Shown: piece by piece, positions 16,518 through 26,229 of the stretch
How the letters are laid out: the number at the start of each line of letters is the position of its first letter
How positions within the stretch are numbered: position 1 is the first letter of the stretch
NCBI GenBank assembly: GCA_045113695.1
Contig: JBGUJG010000050.1
Coordinates: 29,777 to 93,776, forward strand
Direction of reading: 5' to 3'
Source: UBA4246 sp045113695
GTDB lineage: Bacteria > Bacillota > Clostridia > Christensenellales > Aristaeellaceae
Length of the DNA: 64,000 bases
Notes under the pieces: model-generated
What the model was told of the DNA's origin: nothing
The model's database searches: none
The model's input: the letters and a program-made list of their open reading frames with translations, nothing else
Position numbers and translations under genes: made by a program

Positions 16518-19500
16518 ATGGTATACAGAGTCTTTGTGGAAAAAAAGCCGGGCCTGGACAACGAGGCGCAGGCGCTTTTCAGCGACGCCCGCTCCCTCCT
16601 GGGCATCCGGAACCTTCAGAAGGTCCGCCTGCTGAACCGCTACGACGCGGAAAACATGGACAGGGACCTCTTTGACTACGCGGTCCGCACGGTCTTTTCC
16701 GAGCCGCAGCTGGACTTTGCTTCGGAAGAGGCGGATACGGAAGGGGCGCATGTGTTCGCGGTGGAATACCTGCCCGGCCAGTTTGACCAGCGTGCGGATT
16801 CCGCCGCCCAGTGCATCCAGATCATCAGCCGGGGCGAACGTCCCCTGATCCGCAGCGCGAAGCTGTACGCCCTGTACGGGGATCTGACGGACGCCGAAAT
16901 CGCGGAGATCAAGCATTACGTGATCAACCCCGTGGAAGCACGGGAAGCGTCGCTGGAAAAACCGGAGACCCTGAAAACGGAATACGCTGTACCCACCGAA
17001 GTGGCCACCCTGACGGGCTTTACCGCCCTGGACAGGGAAGGCCTGGAGCGCTTTGTCGCCCGGTACGGCCTGGCCATGGATACGGATGACATCGCCTTCT
17101 GCCAGGAATACTTTCAGACCGAGCGTCGGGATCCGACCATCACCGAGATCCGCATGCTTGATACCTACTGGAGCGACCACTGCCGCCACACCACCTTCCT
17201 GACGGAGATCGACAGCGTCCGCTTTGAAGACCCTCTGCTGGAACAGGCGTACGAAGATTACCTGGCCGTCCGCCGGGAGCTGGGCCGAGAAGCAAAACCC
17301 GTCTGCCTGATGGATATCGCGACCGTCGCCGTCCGCTGGCTCAAGGCGCACGGCCGGCTGCCCAAGCTGGACGAGAGCGAGGAGATCAACGCCTGCACGG
17401 TGAAGATCGAAGTCGAAGCGGACGGACAGAAGGAACCCTGGCTCCTGCTGTTCAAGAACGAGACCCACAACCATCCCACGGAGATTGAGCCCTTCGGCGG
17501 CGCGGCCACCTGCATCGGCGGCGCGATCCGTGATCCCTTAAGCGGCCGGGCCTATGTGTACGGCGCCATGCGCGTCACCGGCGCGGCGGACCCGACCGTG
17601 CCTGTTTCCGAGACCATCCCCGGCAAGCTGCCCCAGCGAAAGCTGGTCACGACGGCGGCAGCCGGCTATTCCTCCTACGGCAACCAGATCGGCCTGGCGA
17701 CGGGCATCGTGGACGAGATCTATCATCCCGGCTACGCGGCCAAGCGCATGGAGATCGGCGCGGTCATCGCGGCGGCCCCGCAGGAAAACGTCCGCCGGGA
17801 GCGGCCCGTACCCGGGGACGTGGTGATCCTCCTGGGCGGCAGCACCGGCCGGGACGGCATCGGCGGGGCGACGGGCTCCAGCAAGGCGCATAACGCCCAC
17901 AGCGTCGAAACCTGCGGGGCGGAGGTCCAGAAGGGCAACGCCCCGGAGGAGCGCAAGCTCCAGCGCCTGTTCCGCAATGGGGATGCCACCCGCCTGATCA
18001 AGCGCTGCAACGACTTTGGGGCCGGCGGCGTCAGCGTGGCCATCGGCGAGCTGGCGGACGGCCTTTCGATCGACCTGAACGCCGTGCCCAGGAAGTACGA
18101 CGGCCTGGACGGAACGGAGCTGGCGATTTCTGAAAGCCAGGAACGCATGGCCGTCGTGGTGGCGAAGGAAGATGTTGAAACCTTCCTTGCCCTGGCAGCA
18201 AAGGAAAACCTGCAGGCCTGTCCGGTGGCCGCGGTCACGGAAGAGCCGCGCCTGAAAATGCGCTGGAACGGCCGCACCATCGTGGACATCAGCAGGGAAT
18301 TCCTCAATTCCAACGGCGCGCCCAAGCATATCGGTGTGATCGCGGCCAAACCGGCTTCTTTCGAAAAGCCCCCGGCCGGCGGGTTCCGGGAGACCCTGGA
18401 GCAGCTGGCGGAGGACCTCAACATCTGCTCCAAACGGGGCCTGAGCGAGCGCTTTGATTCCACCATCGGCGCGGGCACCGTGCTGATGCCCTTCGGCGGC
18501 AAATACCAGCTGACCCCTGTCCAGGCGATGGTCCAGAAGATCAGCATGGAAAAAAAGCATACGGACGACTGCTCCCTGATGGCCTGGGGCTACAACCCCT
18601 TCATCACCGAAAAAAGCCCGTACCACGGAGCCTATCTGGCGGTGGTCGAGTCCGTCTCCAAGCTGATCGCCTCCGGCGCTTCCTTTGAGGACGTGTACCT
18701 GACTTTCCAGGAATACTTTGAAAAGCCGGGCAAAGACGGCCGGCGCTGGGGCAAGCCCCTTTCCGCCCTGCTGGGCGCCTTCAAAGCCCAGACGGAGCTG
18801 GGGATCGGCGCGATCGGCGGCAAGGACAGCATGAGCGGATCGTTTGAGAAGCTCGACGTCCCGCCGACCCTGGTCAGCTTTGCCGTCACCACGGCGAAAA
18901 CCGGGGACATCCTGAGTCCGGAGACCAAAAAAGCCGGCCATCAGATGATTCTGATTGCCGCGCCGGTGACGGCGGCCGGTCTGCCGGACGCGGAAGCCCT
19001 GAAAGAGAACTTCCGGAAAGTGGCGGCCCTGCGGGAAAGCGGCCGGGCTTTTGCCTGCTGCACGCCGGGCCTGGGCGGCATCGCCGAGGCTGTGATGAAG
19101 ATGAGCTTCGGCAACGGCCTTGGGTTCCGCTTTGCGGACGGCTGGACGATGGACGCGCTGACAGCGTACCGCTACGGCGATTTCCTCGTGGAAGTGGACC
19201 GCGCCCTGGACGGCGAGACCCTGGTGGGCGACGTGACGGACAGCGGGTGCCTGGCCCTTGGCATCGAATCCGTGCCGCTTTCCGGATTGCTCAGGACATG
19301 GGAAGACCGGCTGGAAACCGTCTATCCCTGCAATATCCCAACCCCTTCGGCGGAAGTTCAGGATTTCTCCGCCCCGGCGGACAGCTGGCCTGTGCCGGCC
19401 GTCAGAACGGCGAAGCCCCTCGTGCTGATCCCCGCGTTCCCGGGCACCAACTGCGAATACGACAGCGCCCGAGCCGTGCGGGACGCCGGAGCGGAGGCAC

Positions 19501-20210
19501 GGATCATGGTGATCAACAACCTCTCGGCGGACGGCATCGCGCGGAGCGTGGAGGACTTTGCGAAGGCGGTCCGGGAGAGCCGGATCATCTTTATCCCCGG
19601 CGGCTTCAGCGGCGGTGACGAGCCGGACGGCAGCGCCAAATTCATCACTGCCTTCTTCCGGAATCAGGCTGTCAAAGAAAGCGTCACCGAACTGCTGGAG
19701 AAAAGGGACGGCCTGATGCTGGGCATCTGCAACGGCTTCCAGGCCCTGATCAAGCTGGGCCTCGTCCCCTTCGGGAAAATCATCGATACCGATGAGCATT
19801 GCCCGACCCTGACCTTCAACACCATTGCCCGCCACCAGAGCCGCATCGTGCGCACCCGCGTGGCAGGCAACAAGAGCCCGTGGCTGCAGCTGGTGAACGT
19901 GGGGGACATTTTCTCTGTCCCGGTCAGCCACGGCGAGGGCCGATTCCTGGCGGAAGAGGACATGATCCGCAGGCTCGCCGAAAACGGCCAGATCGCCACC
20001 CAGTACGTGGACCTGGACGGGCACGCGACGATGGACGTGCGCTTCAACCCCAACGGCAGCATGCAGGCCATCGAGGGCATCACCAGCCCGGACGGCCGGG
20101 TGCTGGGTAAGATGGGCCACAGCGAGCGCGTCGGCGAAGGCCTGTACAAAAACGTTCCCGGGAACTACGACATCCGCCTGTTTGAATCGGCGGTCAGGTA
20201 TTTCCGGTAA
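16518..20210 (+). CDS. purL: FGAM synthase, single-chain large form (PurL-PurQ fusion)
   Basis: Converts FGAR to FGAM using glutamine. At 1230 residues it is the fused type: N-terminal PurS-like region, two AIRS-related halves (HCRHTTF, ETHNHPTEIEPFGGAATCIGG, then IGGKDSMSG) and a C-terminal class I glutaminase from about 985 with nucleophile Cys in GICNG and SHGEGRF. Bacillus uses three separate proteins instead. I chose ATG 16518 because a GTG at 16503 would lie on the ribosome site GTGGAG. Confidence 0.95.
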   Translation: MVYRVFVEKKPGLDNEAQALFSDARSLLGIRNLQKVRLLNRYDAENMDRDLFDYAVRTVFSEPQLDFASEEADTEGAHVFAVEYLPGQFDQRADSAAQCIQIISRGERPLIRSAKLYALYGDLTDAEIAEIKHYVINPVEAREASLEKPETLKTEYAVPTEVATLTGFTALDREGLERFVARYGLAMDTDDIAFCQEYFQTERRDPTITEIRMLDTYWSDHCRHTTFLTEIDSVRFEDPLLEQAYEDYLAVRRELGREAKPVCLMDIATVAVRWLKAHGRLPKLDESEEINACTVKIEVEADGQKEPWLLLFKNETHNHPTEIEPFGGAATCIGGAIRDPLSGRAYVYGAMRVTGAADPTVPVSETIPGKLPQRKLVTTAAAGYSSYGNQIGLATGIVDEIYHPGYAAKRMEIGAVIAAAPQENVRRERPVPGDVVILLGGSTGRDGIGGATGSSKAHNAHSVETCGAEVQKGNAPEERKLQRLFRNGDATRLIKRCNDFGAGGVSVAIGELADGLSIDLNAVPRKYDGLDGTELAISESQERMAVVVAKEDVETFLALAAKENLQACPVAAVTEEPRLKMRWNGRTIVDISREFLNSNGAPKHIGVIAAKPASFEKPPAGGFRETLEQLAEDLNICSKRGLSERFDSTIGAGTVLMPFGGKYQLTPVQAMVQKISMEKKHTDDCSLMAWGYNPFITEKSPYHGAYLAVVESVSKLIASGASFEDVYLTFQEYFEKPGKDGRRWGKPLSALLGAFKAQTELGIGAIGGKDSMSGSFEKLDVPPTLVSFAVTTAKTGDILSPETKKAGHQMILIAAPVTAAGLPDAEALKENFRKVAALRESGRAFACCTPGLGGIAEAVMKMSFGNGLGFRFADGWTMDALTAYRYGDFLVEVDRALDGETLVGDVTDSGCLALGIESVPLSGLLRTWEDRLETVYPCNIPTPSAEVQDFSAPADSWPVPAVRTAKPLVLIPAFPGTNCEYDSARAVRDAGAEARIMVINNLSADGIARSVEDFAKAVRESRIIFIPGGFSGGDEPDGSAKFITAFFRNQAVKESVTELLEKRDGLMLGICNGFQALIKLGLVPFGKIIDTDEHCPTLTFNTIARHQSRIVRTRVAGNKSPWLQLVNVGDIFSVPVSHGEGRFLAEEDMIRRLAENGQIATQYVDLDGHATMDVRFNPNGSMQAIEGITSPDGRVLGKMGHSERVGEGLYKNVPGNYDIRLFESAVRYFR

Positions 20211-20231
20211 ATCATGACAGAGGAGAAACGC

Positions 20232-21908
20232 ATGGCATATCTGACTGATATTGAAATTGCCCAGCGGTGCGAGATGAAGCCCATCGGCGAAATCGCGCAG
20301 AAAGCGGGCATCGACGAAAAATATGTCGAGCAGTACGGCCGTTTCAAGGCCAAGATCGACCCGGCCCTGATGGCCGAAGAAGGCCGGAGGCCCGGTAAAC
20401 TGGTGCTGGTGACCGCCATCACCCCGACCCCGGCCGGCGAGGGCAAGACCACCACCACCATCGGCCTTTCGGACGGCCTGGCCCGCATCGGCAAGCGGGT
20501 GACGGTCGCCCTGCGCGAACCGAGCCTGGGCCCGGTGTTCGGCGTCAAGGGCGGGGCGGCCGGCGGCGGCTATGCCCAGGTGGTCCCGATGGAGGACATC
20601 AACCTCCACTTTACCGGCGACTTCCACGCCATCGGCGCGGCCAACAACCTGCTGGCCGCCATGCTGGACAACCACATCCAGCAGGGCAACGCCCTGGGCA
20701 TCGACGTCAAAAAGATCGTCTGGAAGCGCTGCGTGGACATGAACGACCGCCAGCTGCGCTTTGTGGTGGACGGCCTGGGCGGCCGCGTCAACGGCACGCC
20801 CCGGGAAGACGGCTTTGACATCACCGTGGCCAGCGAGATCATGGCCGTCTTCTGCCTGGCCGGCGGCATCAAAGACCTCAAAGAACGCCTGGGCCGGATC
20901 ATCGTGGCCTATACCTATGACGACAGGCCCGTGACCGCGGACGACCTGAAGGCCACCGGCGCGATGGCGGCCCTGCTCAAGGACGCTTTGAAGCCCAACC
21001 TCGTGCAGACCCTGGAGGGCACCCCGGCCTTCGTGCACGGCGGCCCGTTTGCCAACATCGCCCACGGCTGCAACAGCGTCATGGCGACCCGCATGGCCAT
21101 GCGCCTGGGAGATTACACGGTGACGGAAGCCGGCTTCGGCGCGGACCTGGGGGCGGAAAAATTCCTCGACATCAAGTGCCGGATGGCTGGCCTCAGGCCG
21201 GATGCCGTGGTCGTGGTCGGCACGGTGCGCGCCCTCAAGATGCACGGCGGTCTCGATAAAAAGGACCTGGCGAAAGAAGACCTTCAGGCCCTCGAAAAGG
21301 GCGTCCCCAACCTGCTGCGCCATGTCAGCAACATCCGGGATGTATACGGCCTGCCCTGCGTGGTGGCCGTCAACCGCTTCCCCACCGATACGGACGCGGA
21401 GATTGACTTTATCATCCGCAAGTGCCGGGAACTGGGCGTCAACACCGTCCTGAGCACGGTCTGGGCGGAAGGCGGCAAGGGCGGCGAAGCCCTGGCCCGC
21501 GAGGTCGTGCGCCTGTGCGAGGAGGAAGAAAACCATTTCCGCTTCAGCTATGACCTGGACCAGAGCATCGAGGAAAAGCTCGAAGCGATCGTGAAACGGG
21601 TCTACGGCGGCGCCGGCGTGGCCCTGACCCCGGCCGCGAAACAGCAGGCGGCCCGCCTGACCGAACTCGGTTTCGGCGGCCTGCCGGTCTGCGTGGCCAA
21701 GACCCAGTACAGCTTTTCGGATGATCCTGCCCTGCTGGGCGCGCCTTCCGGCTTCACCGTCACCGTGCGGAACCTCAAGGTGTCCGCCGGCGCGGGCTTC
21801 CTGGTCGCCCTGACCGGGGACATCATGACGATGCCGGGCCTGCCCAAATCCCCCGCCGCCGAGCGCATCGACGTGGACGAAAACGGGAAGATCACTGGCC
21901 TCTTCTGA
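20232..21908 (+). CDS. fhs: Formate-tetrahydrofolate ligase
   Basis: Makes 10-formyl-THF from formate, THF and ATP. The P-loop TPTPAGEGKTTTTIGL lies near residue 61, with EPSLGPVFGVKGGAAGGG after it. 558 residues. ATG 20232 follows AGAGGAG; an in-frame ATG at 20214 has no site. As the last gene of the operon it supplies formyl groups for PurN and the AICAR formyltransferase. It is also a Wood-Ljungdahl gene elsewhere, but nothing here suggests acetogenesis. Confidence 0.97.
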   Translation: MAYLTDIEIAQRCEMKPIGEIAQKAGIDEKYVEQYGRFKAKIDPALMAEEGRRPGKLVLVTAITPTPAGEGKTTTTIGLSDGLARIGKRVTVALREPSLGPVFGVKGGAAGGGYAQVVPMEDINLHFTGDFHAIGAANNLLAAMLDNHIQQGNALGIDVKKIVWKRCVDMNDRQLRFVVDGLGGRVNGTPREDGFDITVASEIMAVFCLAGGIKDLKERLGRIIVAYTYDDRPVTADDLKATGAMAALLKDALKPNLVQTLEGTPAFVHGGPFANIAHGCNSVMATRMAMRLGDYTVTEAGFGADLGAEKFLDIKCRMAGLRPDAVVVVGTVRALKMHGGLDKKDLAKEDLQALEKGVPNLLRHVSNIRDVYGLPCVVAVNRFPTDTDAEIDFIIRKCRELGVNTVLSTVWAEGGKGGEALAREVVRLCEEEENHFRFSYDLDQSIEEKLEAIVKRVYGGAGVALTPAAKQQAARLTELGFGGLPVCVAKTQYSFSDDPALLGAPSGFTVTVRNLKVSAGAGFLVALTGDIMTMPGLPKSPAAERIDVDENGKITGLF

Positions 21909-21918
21909 GCATTTCCCG

Positions 21919-21951
21919 GGCTGCCGCCGGAAAAAGCGGCAGCCTTCTGTC
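21919..21951 (+). terminator. Hairpin at the end of the purine operon
   Basis: GGCTGCCGC pairs with GCGGCAGCC over an 8-base loop, followed by TTCTGTC. The T-run is weak, so some read-through into the GH43 gene is possible; no separate promoter is seen for that gene. Confidence 0.7.
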
Positions 21952-21970
21952 ATGGAAAGGAGAACCTGCC

Positions 21971-23296
21971 ATGCCCAATCCCATCCTGCCCCTGTGGGAA
22001 TATATTCCGGACGGGGAGCCCCGGGTCTTCGGGGACCGGGTCTATCTGTATGGCTCGCACGACCGGGCGGCGGGCGACGCCTTCTGCGATTACAAGCTGA
22101 AGGTCTGGTCGGCCCCGCTTTCCAACCTGAACGACTGGCAGTGCCACGGGGACAGCTTCCGCACCCGGCCGGGGGAGAACCGCCCGGCGGATACCCCGTG
22201 GACGGACCACTGCCTGTACGCTCCGGATGTCGTCGAAAAGGACGGAAAATACTATCTTTATGCCTACATCGTCGGCGCGAAGGGAGCCGTGGGCGTATCC
22301 GACCGGCCGGAAGGTCCGTTCCGCCTGCTGTCCCAATACCGCTATACGGACGAAGTGGGGGATGACGGCATCTTCAACGACGCCGGCGTGCTGGTGGATA
22401 CGGACGGGCGGGTCTACGTGTATTACGGATTCGAGCATTCCTGCATGAATGAGCTGGATCCTGAGACCATGTGCGATGTGATCCCCGGCAGCCTCCAAAG
22501 AAGCGTGATCGCGGACGGGGAGGATGTTCCCCAGGAACGCCGGTTCTTTGAGGCAAGCTCTCCCCGGAAGGTGGGGGATACCTACTACCTGATCTACTCC
22601 CCCCGCCGGGGCAGCCGGCTGGCCTACGCGACCTCTTCGTCTCCGACCGGCCCGTTCACCTACCGCGGGTACATCATTGACAACGGGGCAGACTACCCGG
22701 CCGGGAACGACCACGGCTCCATCGCCTGCCTGAACGGGCAGTGGTATGTCTTCTATCACCGGATGACCAACCACTCCATCATGAGCCGCCGGGCCTGTGT
22801 GGAGAAGATCAGTTTCCTGCCGGACGGCACGATCCCGCCGGTGGAGATGACCTCCCTGGGCTTTGAGGAGTCGCTCAATCCCTACAAAATCACCCCTGCC
22901 GAGATTGCCTGCGTGCTCAGAGGCGGCTGCTTCGTCACCGAAAAGGACCTGATGACCCGCGTCATTACCGAGATTACCGACGGCTGCGTGATGGGCTACA
23001 AATACTTTGACTTTGGGCAGGACCATACCGGGGACGGCCTGACCCTGGCCCTGCAGGCCAAAGGCATGGGCGTCCGCTGCAGGGTGCGCGTCCGCCTGGA
23101 CGACCCGGAAAACGGTCCGGAAATCGGCGTGTGCGATATCGGGACGGGGGATGGGATTTACCGGGTGAAAACCGCGCCTGTCACCGGCCTCCATGCCCTC
23201 TATCTGATTGCCGAAAACAGGGTGGACAGCTGGACGGGACAGTTTTTTACCGGACGGAAGCTGTTTGAGCTTCAGTCGTTTGTGTTTCTGAAGTAA
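21971..23296 (+). CDS. Glycoside hydrolase family 43 protein
   Basis: Five-bladed beta-propeller glycosidase; family members act on arabinan, xylan or galactan oligosaccharides. Candidate catalytic residues are the base Asp14 in YIPDGEP, the pKa-tuning Asp near 137 in FNDAGVLVD and the acid Glu near 194 in FEASSPRKVG. A C-terminal beta-sandwich of about 130 residues follows. There is no signal peptide, so it works on imported oligosaccharides. 441 residues; AAAGGAGAA precedes the ATG. The exact substrate cannot be read from sequence. Confidence 0.88.
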   Translation: MPNPILPLWEYIPDGEPRVFGDRVYLYGSHDRAAGDAFCDYKLKVWSAPLSNLNDWQCHGDSFRTRPGENRPADTPWTDHCLYAPDVVEKDGKYYLYAYIVGAKGAVGVSDRPEGPFRLLSQYRYTDEVGDDGIFNDAGVLVDTDGRVYVYYGFEHSCMNELDPETMCDVIPGSLQRSVIADGEDVPQERRFFEASSPRKVGDTYYLIYSPRRGSRLAYATSSSPTGPFTYRGYIIDNGADYPAGNDHGSIACLNGQWYVFYHRMTNHSIMSRRACVEKISFLPDGTIPPVEMTSLGFEESLNPYKITPAEIACVLRGGCFVTEKDLMTRVITEITDGCVMGYKYFDFGQDHTGDGLTLALQAKGMGVRCRVRVRLDDPENGPEIGVCDIGTGDGIYRVKTAPVTGLHALYLIAENRVDSWTGQFFTGRKLFELQSFVFLK

Positions 23297-23359
23297 TACT
23301 GATTTTCACCTAACCCATGCACATCTGCGGGCGCCTTTTGCGCCATCTCTGTGACTTTC

Positions 23360-23428
23360 CAGGGCCTGCCGGCCCGCTGTTCGGTGAAAAACTGTCCACC
23401 GGACAGTTTTCCTGGCTCTCACAGCCCG
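23360..23428 (+). repeat. Palindromic repeat family 1, copy A
   Basis: Conserved head CAGGGCCTGCCGGCCCG, then a perfect stem AAAACTGTCC/GGACAGTTTT (23388-23397 and 23401-23410) around ACC. The tail is less conserved than in copies at 36842, 47356 and 47502. Confidence 0.7.
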
Positions 23429-23511
23429 TCCTCACCGTACCTACGGGTACGCTTTTGGACGTCTTCCTTGATCTGGCACAAAATCCATCCCGCATCTGCA
23501 CATGTTCTAGA

Positions 23512-23637
23512 TGAAAAACAGTATAAGGAAGCAGTCCGCGGGCTGCTGTCGGTCTGGTGCTTTCCGTGCGGACCTGCCGGCAGGCCATTCTGCGTTCAGC
23601 AGCCCGTTGTTTCTTTGCTTCCGGCCTGTGTTTTTCA
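23512..23637. repeat. 126-base imperfect inverted repeat before guaB
   Basis: Outer ends TGAAAAACA and TGTTTTTCA, then GGAAGCA/TGCTTCC, then GGGCTGCTG/CAGCAGCCC (23540-23548 and 23597-23605), with a CCTGCCGGCAGG palindrome at the centre. The whole can fold into one long hairpin, like a MITE. Its right end touches the guaB -35 box. With copy A above it accounts for most of the 400-base gap; I see no gene there. Confidence 0.65.
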
Positions 23638-23638
23638 A

Positions 23639-23667
23639 TTGACAAAATCCGATCCTTTTGTTATCAT
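23639..23667 (+). promoter_or_regulatory. Sigma-A promoter of guaB
   Basis: TTGACA at 23639-23644, 17-base spacer, TATCAT at 23662-23667. No PurBox and no guanine-riboswitch fold was found nearby. Confidence 0.85.
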
Positions 23668-23699
23668 CATACAAACTGAGTGAAAGGGAGGCGTCCGCT

Positions 23700-25205
23700 T
23701 TGGCCTATTACTACCAGGAACCCTGTCACACTTTCAACGAATATCTCCTGATCCCGGGGTACACGGGGGAAAACTGCGTCGCCCAGAACGTGAGCCTCAG
23801 AACTGCCCTGACCAAATACCGCAAAGGGCAGGAAAAGCCCGCGATCGAACTGAACATCCCTGTCGTTTCCGCCATCATGCAGTCCGTCTCGGACGATAAG
23901 CTGGCCATCGCGCTGGCCAAGGAGGGCGGGATTTCTTTTATCTACGGCGCGCAGAGCATTGAGGACGAGGCCGCGATGGTCGGCCGGGTCAAGGGCTACA
24001 AGGCCGGCTTCGTGGTTTCCGCTTCCAACCTGACGCCGGACAACACCCTGGCGGACGTCCTGGCCTTAAAGGAAAAGAACGGCTTTTCCACCATCGCCGT
24101 CACGGAGGACGGCACGGCCAACGGCAGGCTTCTGGGCATCGTCACCAGCCGGGATTACCGGGTTTCCCGGATGAGCACGGACATGAAGGTCCGCGATTTC
24201 ATGACCCCGCTGGACAAGCTGGTGACCGCTCCGGCGGAAACCACCCTGAGTGTGGCCAACGACATCATCTGGGATCATAAGCTGAACTCCCTGCCGATCG
24301 TGGACCGGGAGGGCCGGCTGATGTACTTCGTCTTCCGCAAGGACTACGCCTCCCACAAGGAAAACCCCCTGGAGCTGCTGGATAAAAACAAGCGTTTCCT
24401 GGTCGGCGCGGGCATCAACACCCGGGACTATCAGGAGCGCATCCCGGCATTGCTTTCCGCCGGGGCGGACGTCCTGTGCATCGACTCGTCCGAGGGCTAT
24501 ACGGTCTGGCAGCAGCGGGTCCTGTCCTGGGTGCGGGAACAGTACGGGGACAGCGTGAAGATCGGCGCGGGCAACGTCGTCGACCGGGAGGGCTTCCTCT
24601 TCCTGGCCAAAGCAGGGGCGGACTTTGTCAAGGTCGGCATCGGCGGCGGCTCCATCTGCATCACCCGCGAGACCAAGGGCATCGGCCGCGGCCAGGCGAC
24701 CGCCCTGATCGAGGTCGTCCAGGCCCGGGACGAATACTTCAAAGAAACCGGCGTCTACATCCCGATCTGCTCGGACGGCGGCATCGTGTATGACCATCAC
24801 ATGACCCTGGCCCTGGCGATGGGGGCGGACTTTGTGATGATGGGCCGCTACTTCGCCCGCTTCGACGAAAGCCCCGGAGCCAAGGTGATGGTCAACGGGG
24901 TCTACATGAAGGAATACTGGGGCGAGGGCAGCAACCGCGCCCGCAACTGGCAGCGCTACGACCTGGGCGGCTCAGCCAAGCTGAGCTTCGAGGAAGGGGT
25001 CGACAGCTTCGTCGTCTACGCCGGTTCCCTGCATGACAACCTGGAGATCAGCCTGTACAAGATCAAATCGACCATGTGCAACTGCGGCGTGATCAACCTG
25101 GAAGACCTGCGGCAGAACGCCCGGATCACCCTGGTGTCCTCCACTTCCATTGTGGAAGGCGGCTATCACGACGTGACCCTGCGGTCCACGCAGCAATTAA
25201 AATAA
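23700..25205 (+). CDS. guaB: IMP dehydrogenase
   Basis: Oxidises IMP to XMP with NAD+, the first step to GMP. TIM barrel with an inserted CBS pair at about 105-225, catalytic Cys320 in GGGSICITR, and SDGGI and MMGRYFARF phosphate-binding blocks. 501 residues, the slightly long clostridial variant. The start is TTG 23700, eight bases after AAAGGGAGG; an in-frame ATG at 23658 lies upstream of the expected transcription start, so it is excluded. It follows the IMP operon logically but has its own promoter. Confidence 0.94.
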   Translation: MAYYYQEPCHTFNEYLLIPGYTGENCVAQNVSLRTALTKYRKGQEKPAIELNIPVVSAIMQSVSDDKLAIALAKEGGISFIYGAQSIEDEAAMVGRVKGYKAGFVVSASNLTPDNTLADVLALKEKNGFSTIAVTEDGTANGRLLGIVTSRDYRVSRMSTDMKVRDFMTPLDKLVTAPAETTLSVANDIIWDHKLNSLPIVDREGRLMYFVFRKDYASHKENPLELLDKNKRFLVGAGINTRDYQERIPALLSAGADVLCIDSSEGYTVWQQRVLSWVREQYGDSVKIGAGNVVDREGFLFLAKAGADFVKVGIGGGSICITRETKGIGRGQATALIEVVQARDEYFKETGVYIPICSDGGIVYDHHMTLALAMGADFVMMGRYFARFDESPGAKVMVNGVYMKEYWGEGSNRARNWQRYDLGGSAKLSFEEGVDSFVVYAGSLHDNLEISLYKIKSTMCNCGVINLEDLRQNARITLVSSTSIVEGGYHDVTLRSTQQLK

Positions 25206-25227
25206 TCATCATCGGAACAATCGGCAT

Positions 25228-25258
25228 GGGGCTGCGCTGCGGCCCCTTTTTTGTTTTT
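25228..25258 (+). terminator. Rho-independent terminator after guaB
   Basis: GGGGC and GCCCC stem around TGCGCTGCG, followed by TTTTTTG and TTTTT. Confidence 0.85.
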
Positions 25259-25288
25259 GGCAGACGGAATTCATCCTGAATAACAATA

Positions 25289-25334
25289 ATTTACAAAAAT
25301 ATCTATTTACAAACGCAATGAACTGTGATACAAT
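25289..25334 (+). promoter_or_regulatory. Promoter and candidate operator of the S24 cassette
   Basis: TTTACA at 25306-25311, 17-base spacer, TACAAT at 25329-25334. ATTTACAAA occurs twice (25289-25297 and 25305-25313), 16 bases apart, the second over the -35 box. A tandem site in this position fits binding by the repressor encoded next (inference). Confidence 0.7.
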
Positions 25335-25371
25335 GCGGATATCAGAACAGACACAGGGGGAAAGGTTCATT

Positions 25372-26217
25372 ATGGCCAAACGAAGCTTTCAGACGCCGGG
25401 GCAGGGGCTGACCGACATGAGGACGGGGGAGGCCGTGCCCGGGGTGCCCGTCATCTGCAGCCAGATCCGCCGCTGGCGGGAGCGCCGGGGGCTCGACCAG
25501 AAGACCCTGGCCCGGCGGACGGGCGTGTCCGCCAACGCCGTCAGCAACTGGGAAAACGGCCGTTCCCGGCCGGACGTCCATCTCCTGCCCGCGATCTGCG
25601 GGGCCCTGGGGATTACGCTGGACGAGCTGTTTGCCCTGAGGGATCCGCTGGCCGTCCAGACCCAGCGCGAGCGCCGGGTGACCGAGCGCTTCCGCCGCCT
25701 GACGGAAGGGAACCGCCAGGCCGTCGAGGGCCTGCTGGACGCCCTGCTCCGGGCCCAGGAGGGCGATGCCTGCCCGGACCTGCGCAGGCTGCTGCTGATG
25801 GATAAGCCGCTGGCTGCCGGCCTGGGCGACCCGACCGAGTTTGAGGAAGCGGGCGAGCCCGTCTTCGTCTACGCTTCCCCGGCGGCGGACCGGGCCGATT
25901 ACGTCTTCCGCGTCAGCGGGGACAGCATGACGCCCGATTACCAGGACGGGGATCTGGTCTACGTGGAAAAGATGACCGGCGGCGCTTCCCTGCGGCCGGG
26001 CGAGATCGGCGCCTTCATCACCGGAAACGAGATGTACTTAAAGCGCTACGAAACGGACGGCCTGCACTCCCTCAACCCCGCCTATCCCGTCATGCGGTTT
26101 ACCGAGGGGGACGCCGTCTACCTGATCGGCCGGGCCCTGTCCGTGGTGGGGCGGGGAGAGCTGGCCAGCGGCGCCGACCGGGAGAAATACCTGCTCCTGC
26201 ACCCGCAGGAGGGATAA
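25372..26217 (+). CDS. XRE-S24 (LexA-like) self-cleaving repressor
   Basis: Predicted SOS-type transcription repressor. N-terminal helix-turn-helix at about 30-85 (QKTLARRTGVSANAVSNWENG), a linker, and an S24 peptidase domain with Ser185 in VSGDSM and Lys224 in MYLKRYE. A149-G150 lies 35 residues before the Ser, close to the LexA spacing (34), so it is the likely cleavage point. 281 residues from ATG 25372, which follows AGGGGGAAAGG. It heads a cassette with an error-prone polymerase, so damage-induced derepression is the probable logic. Confidence 0.88.
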   Translation: MAKRSFQTPGQGLTDMRTGEAVPGVPVICSQIRRWRERRGLDQKTLARRTGVSANAVSNWENGRSRPDVHLLPAICGALGITLDELFALRDPLAVQTQRERRVTERFRRLTEGNRQAVEGLLDALLRAQEGDACPDLRRLLLMDKPLAAGLGDPTEFEEAGEPVFVYASPAADRADYVFRVSGDSMTPDYQDGDLVYVEKMTGGASLRPGEIGAFITGNEMYLKRYETDGLHSLNPAYPVMRFTEGDAVYLIGRALSVVGRGELASGADREKYLLLHPQEG

Positions 26218-26229
26218 ACGGGGGCTGCC

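Noticed and set aside
17538..21953. Open frame of 1471 codons on the minus strand opposite purL and fhs
   Set aside because: Antisense shadow of G+C-rich codons; no family similarity, low-complexity His/Ala/Gly/Arg composition, while the + strand holds two perfect enzymes.
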